NCBI GenBank assembly: GCA_022592435.1
Contig: JABYQS010000005.1
Span: forward strand, 62,001-126,000
From: Cerioporus squamosus
Lineage: Eukaryota; Basidiomycota; Agaricomycetes; Polyporales; Polyporaceae
Reading direction: 5' to 3'
Length of the DNA: 64,000 nt
Shown here: piece by piece, positions 23,301 to 33,477 of the stretch
Numbering within the stretch: the stretch's first letter is position 1
Layout of the letters: each line of letters begins with the position of its first letter
Program-made: the position numbers and the translations under genes
The notes under the pieces: generated by a model
Told to the model about the DNA's origin: nothing
Databases searched by the model: none
Seen by the model: only the letters and a program-made list of their open reading frames with translations

Positions 23301-23650
23301 ATGTCCCAGCCGGGCGTGGTATCTCGGCGAGGGACGCTTGATAGAAGAATGGACCGAGAGGCTGACCGCGTGCGCAGGAGTACGTCCGGACGGGATACGT
23401 GTGGGAGCAGTACGACGCTCTCACGGGTGTCGGCAGGCGGAGGTGCGTGTCCTTCCTTGTTCGTGTTCTGGCATTTGGATCGTGCTGACGATTTGCGCTC
23501 ATCTGCTTGATTCGGTGTCCTGGTCTGCTCAGTCATCCGTTCACCGGCTGGACGTCGCTTGTCACGCTCAGTGAGTCCCTATCATCTGTCCCCTGTAAGG
23601 TTCCTGGTTGCTGACACTGGCCTACGTCAGTCATCTCGGAGAAGTACTAG
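20382..23650 (+). CDS. GCS1: Mannosyl-oligosaccharide glucosidase (processing alpha-glucosidase I, GH63)
   Basis: Trims the outermost alpha-1,2 glucose from Glc3Man9GlcNAc2 on nascent N-glycoproteins in the ER lumen. I chose the ATG at 20382 because it gives a clean signal sequence (MRLLWLLLPVIPSAFA); an upstream in-frame start codon at 20343 would add 13 polar residues. GH63 landmarks in order: DPLFWGTYRPNLYFGLR, LMTGLMWFG, ACDQGDGLEGYSWTEYDPR, RGFYWDEGFHLLHI (catalytic (alpha/alpha)6 barrel), TSGMDDYPR, HVCHKGYLSLFPFLL, GENYWKGPIWIQMNYL and GWTSLVTLIISEKY. All exons join in frame. The intron at 21091-21144 has a GCAAGT donor (GC-AG). Length is about 800 residues, normal for the family. Confidence 0.95.
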
Positions 23651-24380
23651 CCGGGACCATCGGGATGAGGGCGTGGCCTGCCGCATCGTGGACATGGATG
23701 TGGAGACGGGCCCGGGTGTACTGTGCTATACAAAATCGGATGAACGGTCTTCATCTCTTGCTAACTTATTCTCTGCCGCTTCGAGTGGGATGGTATGCAT
23801 GCATATACAAGTGTATGCTCCGTACGCGAGCCACGAGAGAGCTGAGTGGTATACAGGGGAGGATATCACGAGAAAGAGAGCCGTAGCGGGCGAACGAAAC
23901 ATGATTCCTGAAAAAAGCGATGATCAAGGAGGCTACTTAAACGGCTCAGCCGAAGGAAAAGAGGGTTCATACTGCAGAAAGTCACAGCGAGAGAAGCAGT
24001 GGGAGTCGTGACAGGCTCAGAGAGAAAGAAACGTGGCATGAAGGTAACTATAACGACGAATACGAAAGCAGCGTGTGCAGGAAATCCGAAAGCATGGACA
24101 TGACGGTCGTGCGGCGAGAACGAAGTGAAGTATGCAGACTCGGGGCGTGGGGTGGTCGACCTGGGAAGTCAAATGAGTCCGTTGGTCATATATAAGTTGT
24201 TGTGTTGTCTTTGTATATACTCGTGAGTGAGATGCAGGAGTGGGATGGGTGATGTCAATGCAAATGCGACTCTAACGGACGTAAATGGCGGGAAGGGCGT
24301 AAGACGTCAATAGGTGTCAGATCCGGTGCAAGGTACCCCAAGGAAGGTGGTGGTTCCGAACGAGATCAGAAAGGTTCCGC
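23651..24380. other. Convergent intergenic region
   Basis: 730 bases between two converging stop codons, somewhat AT-richer and purine-rich at 23850-24100. Nothing recognisable. Confidence 0.5.
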
Positions 24381-25811
24381 TCAGTCGGCGAGGTTTAGTC
24401 CGCTCAATATGTCATCTGGGTCGATATGTAAGGAGTCGAAGTGGAGGGAGTCCAGTCTCATCTCAAATTCGGCGTCCTCGTTGACAAGGCTCAAATCTGC
24501 CGTGCTTGCCGACCGTCTCGCTGTGAGATCGGAGAAGGATGAGGACAAAGTAGCATTCGAGGTACGGGAGGAGGATGCGGAAAGGATGCCAGCGGCATCC
24601 ATGGATTTTGGACGAGAACGGGGAGGAGAGAAGAGGTCTTCAGGCTGGTCTGCTGGGGGTGCCTACATTGTATGCGATGTGCTCTGTCAGTGAACTCTGG
24701 GCAGCGTGAACAGCTGGGCACATACGGGTTCTGTTGGCGAAGAACTTGAGCCGCCAAGCTTAAACAGGTTCTGCAGCTCGAGGACAGAGAGACGGCGCCG
24801 GAAGGATTTCCGTTTTGACAGGGTAGGCTTCGCGGCATCCAGAGGCTCAGGAGCCAATGTTGACGACTTGGTCGGCGTAGCACTGATGTCATCGAGGGAT
24901 GGTGCGGCTTGCAGACGACGGGTGTGGGACGATATGGTGTCAGTGGGCGACATGGGACGGGTCGGTGGTACAGAGGGGGATTCCGAGACGAGGGTAGGGG
25001 AAGTCGGGGACATGAGCTCATCCGAAGGTGATGTTGGCCGACTGGACGCGTTGTCGCGGCTACTGAACGTCGTGAACAGTGCACCAAGGGTGACGGACCT
25101 CCGTCTAGACACGGAGGGCGACGTCGGTTTCAATGAGGGCTGGAGTTCTTCCTGGCACGAATGCCGATTCGGGAGCGTCGCAGCAGCCTGCAGCTCACTG
25201 TGTTCCCTTTCCTGCTCCTGCTCCTGCTCTCGTTCCCGAGGCACGCTCACGGACGCTCTCCGCTGGCTGCTCTTCCCAACGTTCAGCTTGATCGAGCGGA
25301 GCGCCTGGGAGGCGCGCGCACGGAAGGTGTTGGACTTCTTCATCTTGCGCCCCTCCCCGACGTCAGCTATGCCCTCGTTCCGGCGCACCTTGACGACCTC
25401 GACGATCTCCTCGTCGTACTTTCGGACGCCTCCACGGCTGCGGATGTCCGTCTGCCCGTCCTCCATCTCAAGGTCCATATGCATGTTTGTGAGCTTCATG
25501 AGGCTTGCCCGCCGGGGCATGACGATCGTCTCCTGCGACTCGTTCGTGAAGGAGCGGTGGAAGGTGGGCGCACGGTTGTCTGTCTGTTGGCACAGGCCGA
25601 GGGCGACATCGAGGGCGTCCAAGTCGGGACTGATGCAGAGGCTGCTCCTTGCTGCCTGCGATGCATCGAAGTACATGAACGGAGGGTTGAGGTCCTGCTC
25701 CTCCTCGGGCGGAATGACGAAGACGTTGGGCATCTGTTGCATGACGAAGTCCTGGGACGGGGGCGGGACGAGATGGAGGCCGGGGGACTGGATAGCGAGC
25801 GTGGATGCCAT
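24381..25811 (-). CDS. Ser/Arg-rich protein of unknown function
   Basis: Two exons: one starting at 25811 and reading to SSSPTEP, then an intron with donor GTATGT and acceptor ..TGTAG, then a second exon ending at 24381. The product is about 450 residues and I do not recognise a catalytic domain. Visible features are a fairly ordered N-terminal region (FMYFDASQAARSSLCISPDL, YDEEIVEVVKVRRNEG), a Glu/Gln run encoded by a CTGCTC-type repeat near 25205-25235, and a long Ser/Pro/Thr-rich disordered part with several SPT phosphorylation-like sites. An amphipathic acidic tail (FEMRLDSLHFDSLHIDPDDI) closes it and may be a short binding motif. Codon use is like its neighbours, so it is probably a genuine basidiomycete gene, perhaps regulatory. 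Confidence 0.7.
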
Positions 25812-26125
25812 GGGAGGCGGTGTAGAAAGGAATGCAAGGACGCGGTGCGCCGGTCGTGGTCGGGAATATGGAGCTCGCTGGGAGCTCTCGCACAGGCTCA
25901 GCTAGCTCAGGCAGGCGCACAGTTCGAACTCGGACGCGTCGGCGCGTCGAACGCGGTCAGCCGTGATCCAGTCTCGCTGCTGAGTCAGCACCATATCAGG
26001 CAACTCCAGTCTTCCAGGCGGGCAGCAGGCAGGGAACACAACGAGAAAAGCATGGCACTCTCTATAGTGCACTCGTGAGGTACGTAAATGTCGTAACTAC
26101 GCTACACCTGTCATCTAGTCCTGGT
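25812..26125. other. Short intergenic stretch
   Basis: About 310 bases upstream of the Ser-rich gene and downstream of the MFS gene; no gene seen. Confidence 0.45.
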
Positions 26126-28330
26126 TCACAGCTTTCTCAGCCGTGGTCGACCTGTCCTTTTTGTCCACCTCCGCACGCGACGGCGGCTCTGTCCGAGCTT
26201 GGGGAGCGCGTCGTCGTGCAGCGCAAACGCGGACTTGCCGCGCACCCACGGCCCATATCTCTGCAGCGAGTGGTTAGCGGGATCGTCGGCTAAAGGCGAG
26301 GAATGACGTACATAGAAGAAGTATGGCACCGGCATGCAGGCCGCCGCCAGGAACGCGAAGATGCTGCAGGCCCAAGCGTCGCCGAGTCTGGAATACATCG
26401 GCGAACTGATCACTGGGAATACAGCTGCCACAATGGACCGGGTGACGACCGTGGAGGCAATAGCGCTCGCGCAGTAGATCCCGTACGCGTCCATGAGGTA
26501 TTGCGTTAGGCCCTGCATGATAGTGGCACAGGCGAACCCGAACGGAATGCCCGCAAGGACGGGAACTATCCAGTGGACCGGGGGGTCGCTTGTCCTGCAC
26601 AAACGGTGAGCTTCTGTACTTACATCATTGAGGAGGTGGCCATCACGTACCAAGCGAACCAGAACAGGCTGATAGGGAGGGTGATGCCCCCAATCATCGG
26701 CAGATACAGCCGCCTGTGGTCTATAGATGAGTTCTGTCAAGGTACAACTGGAGCATCGTCACATACGCCTCCGGTATTGTCCTCCCGTTGTTGCGGTCCA
26801 TGGCGCGCCAGTACCACTTTGTCGCAATAGGAGCCAGAGAAAGACCAATCAAGTTGCCGACGCCGATGCCCAGGAACGCAAGGCCTCCTTGACCCGGCGA
26901 GAATCCCCTATGTTCCTGGAACACGATAGGAAACGCCGCAAAGAAGGCGTATAGCGTCGCATACGCTATTGAGATATAGATCGATAATAGCAGAACGATA
27001 GGCTCGGTAAGGAGGAAGTCTGCGACAGCTGATCAGAGTCGCGAAGGTTGGGGAATAGGATTTGAAAACGCACAAAACGGACGTCCCATGTCCCGCTTAA
27101 GAATGCTCATGAGGGTTTGTGAGCGGCTCAAATCGTGTCTCGACATGTACACCACGTCTCCGCCGCTGGCTTTCATCAGCTTTCGTGCTCGCCGTCGCAG
27201 GAGTACGGGTCCGAACTAACAGCAAGCACAAGCCTTGAGCATCAACGAACCTTACTATGATTGATGCGGATCAGTTTGCTTACGGTCTCGGGAGTGATGC
27301 ATATACAGGCCAGTGCGTTCAGTGCTGACACAATAAACATAATCCAGAATGAGAAGCGCCACCCGAGACGGGTCTCCGAGATCCAGCCGCCAACGATTGG
27401 TCCGAGAACTGAGTGTCTCAGTCAGACAGTCAGAGAAGTGGCACTTCCGGACGTCAATCAGGACTCACCGGGGCCCATCCATGGAGCTGTACCGTACAGC
27501 GAGGAGGCAAAACCCCGTTCGCGAGGGATCCACATGTCGCTCAATGCCCCTCCAGCATTTGTCAAAGCTAAGTACGGGCATCAGCGACATTGCGTGGCTA
27601 TCAACTCAAGTCGACCTACGTGCCGAACCGAACGTGCCCGCAAACAACCGGGTGACAAGGATGGTCGCGGCATTGTGACCGAGGGCACCACCCAGGTGGA
27701 ACAACGTGAAGATGGACCCGGTGATCACAAACACTATCCTCTGTCGAACCCATGAGCACTGCGGTCTGTAGAATACGGTCGGGAAGACTTACCCGTCCGT
27801 AGAGCTCCCCGAGCGGTGCGAACAAGAGGGGACCAAGACCGAACCCAAGGACGTATAGCGACACGCCGAGGATCGCAAGCACCTGGGACATGTGCAGCTC
27901 CTTGCTCATACTTGCGAGTCCGCCAGAGTAGCAGCTACTGCAGAACGACACCGTGAATGTGGATGTTGCCAGCTAGAGACATATAACAAACCACACACAA
28001 GTCACGTCGGATTATATTAGCGAACATTCCGCCTCAGGGGCATTCGGTATAACCCACCTGTGCGGTGATGGCCCACTTTCGTCTCCTGGACCAGTTGTAC
28101 GGATTTTCCGCGTCGCCAATGTCCCAGTCAACGACATATGGGTCCTCGTGGGTCCCCTTGCCCGGGTACTTCTTCTGCCAGGGCTGGCTAACGCTCGGGC
28201 TGCCACCTCCAGCCTCCTTACGCATAGTAGATCCGAAAGGCACGGAGACGCGTCCGACGTGGAAATGCGGAGCCTCTTCGTCAGTCGCGTGCAGCGTCGT
28301 TGTTTGCGACATCGGCACCGAGGTGGCCAT
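26126..28330 (-). CDS. MFS transporter, drug:H+ antiporter (DHA1-like) family
   Basis: A twelve-helix plasma-membrane transporter by family; the substrate cannot be read from sequence. The cytosolic N-terminus ends in the phrase WDIGDAENPYNWSRRRKW, characteristic of fungal DHA1 multidrug and polyamine transporters. Helix blocks follow: SGGLASMSKELHMS, LGFGLGPLLFAPLGELYGR (family motif), GGALSDMWIPRERGFASSLY, GPVLGPIVGGWI, TEPIVLLLSIYISIAYATLY and a closing set including VPVLAGIPFGFACATIM. The end is Arg-rich. Start choice: the ATG at 28328-28330 gives MATSVPMSQTTT; the ATG six codons later is equally possible. A TATA box lies about 160 bp upstream. Introns interrupt most loops. Confidence 0.88.
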
Positions 28331-28485
28331 CAGAACTGCAGAATCGCAAAAGGAGGACCTGAGAACCTGGGGTATGAGGCCGTGGGGGTCCAATGTTCGA
28401 ACGTTCGCAGCCGGGAACTTATCGTCCTCGGAGTCCCGCTTTGCAAATGTTCCCGGGAAACATGGCTGGAGAGTCGGCCGACGGC

Positions 28486-28495
28486 TTTATATATA
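28486..28495 (-). promoter_or_regulatory. TATA box of the MFS gene
   Basis: The minus strand reads TATATATAAA about 160 nt before the MFS start codon, within the 459-bp gap (28331-28789) to TEL2. Nothing else is seen in that gap. Confidence 0.5.
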
Positions 28496-28789
28496 GGTGA
28501 GAGAAATTCTGAGAAACGAGCATCAGTGAATCACGGTACAGATAGTGCCTCCTCCGACTCGTCCGGCAAAGTCTTCGGCACGCCCTCGAGTCGTGCCGGT
28601 CATGCCGGCTCGAGCGCCTCAGACGTAAGAATGCGAGACATTAATTCCTCCTAAGTGCTCGCTTTCAGCACATGGCTTGCACGCACCAGTATAAGGTCAG
28701 GGAGCTGCGACTAACGGCGGCATACATCCGTGCACATTCGGCCGAAAGGTTGCCTTTGTGTAAGAAATGAGAGTCGTTTGACCGCCTTC

Positions 28790-31700
28790 CTAGACAAGGT
28801 CTATCATGGAACGCCTCCATCTCGAGGTCAGCTCATCCACCTTGAGGAGGACGCCCGCAGCGGACCGGCGAAGACGGACTTCTTGCACGCCGCCGCCACC
28901 CACCACCTTCACGCCGTCCTCCAGACTCCCGAACACCCTGCCGGCCCACTCCCCGGTCCCCAGAAGAAGAGTCGTATGCTCGAGGCCGAGCGAGCGACCT
29001 CCGTCCAGGTCCAAGCATCCGTCGAGCACGACGAGGGCCAGTTCGAGAGCGGCGGTGAGCAGTGCCGCCTCCTTGCTGTTCTGGCCTTCTGGAGCGTCCA
29101 CGTCGGCATCCTCGTCCAGACCCTCCCCGCGGGAAACCGGGCGTGTCCCCACGGTGAGCGCGAGCTCGAGCGCATCGGGCGCGATAACGTGCAGCCACTC
29201 CTTCGCGTTGCGTGCGGCGTGCACGAGGACACCAAGCGTCTCCAGCATGCGGCCAAGGACGAGGGCGCTGAGAACGAGGCCGGTGCCCACGGCACGATAC
29301 CGGTGCAAGAGGGGCTGGTGGGCGGAGCGCGCCTCGCGCGTCTGCTCGTCCCGGAGGAACTGCCAGAAACGATGGATCAGGGGGCAGATGAAGTACTCCG
29401 CTGCGACCTCCGAGAACGACGTGAGCTTCGGATGACGGGATCCTGCGCCCGCGAGCTGTTGCATGAGGGCTAGACGTGCGGACGGGGACGAGCGTGCAGG
29501 GACCTCGCTGATTTTGGAGGACGGCCGAACGCGCAGGTTGCGCTCTCGGACGAGTTCCGGGACCTTGTCTGCAGTTGCGTCTTTCCCCTTGTCTATGGCA
29601 ACTTGGCTGATGCCGTCCAGTAGAAGCTGAACGGGGTTGCTCGTGCTGAGATGGTCGCCTGTGGTTATGTACCTCCTATGCAATGCGGGCGGAAGTTGCT
29701 TGCTAGGGAAGGACGTCTTGTTCTCTGGCAGCGGTTGATGACCGGGAAGGTCAGGCACTGGAAGACTCGCCAACTCTCGCGCACCGAGAGCCAGCGCGTT
29801 AAGCATCACGAATCGTTGGTCGGTCGAGTATTGGTTCGTGAAGAATTGTTCAATGATAGTCCTGTGGAACAACACATCAAATGTTCAGGTGTGGTCGAAG
29901 ACACAGAAGTTCCCTCACTTACGGAGCAGCTTTGCGAGGACAGCACGCAACGAGTGCATTCAACGCAGCCTGTCGTTTCTGATCGAACCCTTCCAGATCG
30001 TAGTTATCTTGCAGTCCAATGAAACCATGCACTAGATTGACGGCGTTCTCCTCTGCGCGCATGTTAAAAGGACCACCAACCCGCCAAGGCGACGGGGGCT
30101 TACCGAGTTCTGTGCCGTACCCGCTCTTACGCCTGATCAATTCCTCAGCCACTTCGAGTGCAACCTCGATTTTCGCAGCCATATCTTGCTCGTTGCCTCC
30201 CTGAAGACCGCCAGAGCTCCTCACCATCTCGCCAAGCTGCGCGAGGTACACCGGTCTTGCGATCTTCTTGACGCCCACACGCAAGGTGGGATCGCGCTCG
30301 ATCTCAGCGAGCTCAGACGGTGTAGGTGAGGCCGAGCGGGAAGAGGCTGTAGAAGCATAGCCAGTGATCGAGTCGTCCGAGTCGTATCCTGACGGTGGCT
30401 CCTGAGGTTCAGGAGGCTGCGCGTTGGTCTCCTCCGGGAGGTCTGCCACAGAGGGGGTTTGGAGGTGCGGAGAGACAGTATCATCCGGCTCGACCCATGT
30501 TTCGGCGTCGGCATCGCACTGCTTGATGAGGTCCCTGAGCTGCCTGCACCATGGCTTCCCCTGATCATCCCCGTTCCAATCGCCGAAATCTAGCGTCTTG
30601 CCCGCCGCTCGTGCGACTTCCTCTGCGACAAGCATGCCGCATCTCCGGACGGATGGGTCCAAGTGGGATATGTACGTAGAGACGGACCGGACGAAGGGTG
30701 GAGACAACGCCAAGTCGTGCGCCGGAGTAGGAGCAGGGAAGTGACCGAGAGTGAGGAGGAGCAATGCAGTCACATCTTGGCTCAATGTCAGTATACTGCG
30801 TGGGGCATACAGAAGGAGAAGACATCGTACAGTGATGCTGGGATAGAAGCGAATGCCTGACATGGTCCGAGTCGGTCCACATGTCTATGACTTTCGCAAG
30901 CAGCAGATCAAGTCCTGTACCGGTACATGAGATATTGGCACTACATGTAACGAACAAGGCATACCTTCTCGTGTCCGGGAGCCCTGCTGCGCGCCAGCGG
31001 CCCAGCACGCAAATATTCGCGCATGGGCTTCGTCCCAGGTGCGGCCAAGAGCGACTGCACCGACAGACTCGGACAGTTCCCCGTTCGACTTGCTCAAAGG
31101 TCCGAGCAACTGCATGAGGAAGATAGCCTCTCGCTTCACGAGGGCTCTTGCGCTCGTTCAACATCTAACCCATCTTGTGGCGGCGTCAGTGACGTGAATA
31201 GCGAGGTCAAGATGGAGCGCAAGGTCAGCGACGAAGGCAAGGAGGCGAGGAGGTCGACCCAGAATGCGGAGTACTTGGGGCCGCCGGAGGTGCCCAGATG
31301 AATACGTATGTCAGCGAGTGTACTTTGAAAGAACGATGGTTGAGCCGGGGAAGTAGGGCTTGACGGTGGGAAGACTCCGACGCTGACGAGCTTGGAAAGA
31401 AGATAGGCTATCGAAGAGATCCTGTCTATAATCATCGTGATCAGCTCAAAACTAACTCATAGTAGGATTCAGCTAACCTTGTGTTTTCTTAGCAGATGAT
31501 ACATAGATGAGGGACTCCGTGCGCATACTCACATTGGCGAAGTACGTTCCGTGCTCGAGAACTGAGGGAATATCTGATCGTCCGCCCATGTAGTTGGCGA
31601 CCTTGGCTGGGACCGATACCACATCCTGCACACAGTCTTCCCATGTGATAGAACGGCGACCCTCGACACTGATGTGCCGGTACCCGAGAATAGGACTGAG

Positions 31701-32209
31701 TGGAGAACGTCCACTGGATACGCCCGGCAGAGCTTCGCCAGAAGACGGACAGAGTAATCTCTGAGAGGTGTTGACAACAACGTGGAGTATGCATGCATGG
31801 CAAGCTGTCCGGCAGCGGGAGATGCGAACGAGATGGAGTCAGGGCAGAAGTACTGCTCGACCATCTCATATTTTCCTTCCTGCAGCAGGGCAGGTTCCCA
31901 TGTTGGGATCACATGTTCCAGGAGGGCCCTCTGCAAGGCTGGGATGTGTCGCTGGATGCTGGACGCATCTGTGGAAATGGGTGTAGTGTTGTAGACTCTG
32001 AAGCGCGGCGGCAGCAGTCCCATGGTGGCCAAGGGAGCGGCGATGAGTGGGAGGAGAGTCGCAAGGTCGGGGATTGGTGCCTGTAGGCGTGTTATAGTCT
32101 CCCTGATCTGAGCCTGCGTGGTATCAGCGTGTTCTGCCGACATGACGCGTGCGGAGGTGGTCGAGGATGTCGCTAGAGACGTCTTCGCAATGTTTGGGAC
32201 CTGATCCAT
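28790..32209 (-). CDS. TEL2: Telomere length regulation protein Tel2 (TELO2)
   Basis: Tel2 with Tti1 and Tti2 forms the TTT co-chaperone that stabilises PIKK kinases (ATM/ATR, TOR, SMG1). The start at 32209 gives MDQVPNIAKTSLATSS. Conserved blocks: WEDCVQDVVSVPAKVANYMG, SSIAYLLSKLVSVGVFP, DPSVRRCGMLVAEEVAR, KTLDFGDWNGDD (with the KPWCRQLRDL continuation), SGYDSDDSITGYA, RPVYLAQLGEM, then the C-terminal Telomere_reg-2 domain with FFTNQYSTDQRFVMLNALAL and GARELASLP. The DSD acidic stretch preceding the C-terminal domain is where CK2 phosphorylates the human protein to recruit R2TP; here it is an inference. All exons join in frame; about 1,000 residues. Confidence 0.92.
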
Positions 32210-32550
32210 AGTAAGAATCCTCTCGCACTAAGTGAGAAGGCAGCACTCGCCCTGCGGCATGCCCCTTCAGTTTTTCCGAGCGCAAGGAGCCTTGAATTTT
32301 GACGATGCTTTAGAAACAGTAGGAGGTATGTCGATCTGCGACTGCAGTAAGGCCGCGGCGGTGGCGGAGAAGGGACGCGCCTGTCATTGTCAATGAGGAG
32401 CGCTCATCGTGGGAAGACCAACACAGCCACTTATATGTGACGCGCACCGCGCTAGCGGCAGCGCGGCTCCGGCCTCAACTACCTCATCGTTGCGTCTCCT
32501 CCGCCTCCTCCGAGTCGACGACGACCGCGGGCTCTGCGCTGCTCTGGGAC
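32210..32550. promoter_or_regulatory. Divergent promoter, TEL2 / small membrane protein
   Basis: 341 bp between divergent starts. No TATA box obvious; no other gene. Confidence 0.4.
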
Positions 32551-33238
32551 ATGTCTGATAACTTTGCCGTCGCGGCGACGCCTCAGGCGCACGATGCAGA
32601 TGTCGAATTCTTCGTCCGCCGGGGCATGACCAAGGGCTACCAGCTGCTTTCCCTGCTCACTCCTCCAGTGTACGCTGTCTTCGCCGCGACGCGCTATGGA
32701 CGCTCGCATCTTTCAGTGAACCGCATCTTGCGTGCAACATGGATGGGAGGATCAATTGGTGCGTTTGTGGACATGTAGTGCTCGGCGCGCGCTGATGGAG
32801 GTGAGCAGGCATTGTCGGAGGTGGTGCGTTCGAGTACGCGCGATCTGCGTACTCTAACCCGGAGAAAGTCAGGATACGGAGGTTCAAAGCCGCGTACGAT
32901 GTAGGTCGTCTTCACGTCGAGCTTTATCCCCTTCCCGTTCATTCCGATCCTTCCAGACGGCCTCCATAAGGGCAGATGACCACTCTACCATAGGTGGCAT
33001 CTTATTCGCGGTTATCACACCAGCCCTGTTCTGGAAACGCGCAAACAGCATAAACTGTAAGCCTCTTGTCAACGTCTTGGTCCTCTTACTCTGTTGCTGA
33101 GAGCACACACAAGTGATCCTTGGTGGTGCTGGCATCGGCTCGGCGGTCGGTCTCATCGCACACCATGCAAGGACGGTCACAGGAGATCCTGCACCCAAAA
33201 TTCGAGTACCTGAGGTGCCTCCAGTAGCACCCCACTGA
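32551..33238 (+). CDS. Small Gly-rich probable mitochondrial membrane protein (DUF1757-like)
   Basis: Starts at the ATG 32551 (MSDNFAVAATPQAHD); the open frame upstream lacks an ATG. Four exons give about 165 residues: VRRGMTKGYQLLSLLTPPVY, VNRILRATWMGGSIG then IVGGGAFEYARSAYSNPEK, DDHSTIGGILFAVITPALFW and a final LILGGAGIGSAVGLIAHHAR. The repeated GGxxG-containing hydrophobic segments look like Tim17-type or glycine-zipper membrane helices. I associate this arrangement with the fungal family DUF1757, but from memory only. Mitochondrial location is an inference. Confidence 0.7.
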
Positions 33239-33477
33239 TATGGACATCTTCTCGAGTTGGGCATGCCTAATGAAACGCTGCACTGTCCCATACATGTATC
33301 ACTACTGTATCATAGGCCGACAACTAATGCCGTCACAGCTCTTCAAGCTCAAGGAACCCAGGAAAGGTGCTTCGGACGTATTCATCTCCCGTACAACGAG
33401 GGGTCTCAGGTTTCACGAAAACCGTACAACGATACCCTATGTTACACACTCATACAACGATCCTTCCGACTTTTACC
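33239..33477. other. Convergent 3' region
   Basis: 240 bases between two stop codons; nothing recognised. Confidence 0.4.

Noticed and set aside
24706..25905. 399-codon plus-strand open frame
   Set aside because: Antisense to the Ser/Arg-rich gene; the minus-strand frame has a start, a proper intron and a continuing second exon.
28730..29473. 247-codon plus-strand frame
   Set aside because: Antisense to the conserved C-terminal domain of TEL2.
32437..32550. Upstream extension of the small membrane protein gene
   Set aside because: The open frame begins with GTG, and the preceding ATG is immediately followed by a stop; the first usable ATG is 32551.
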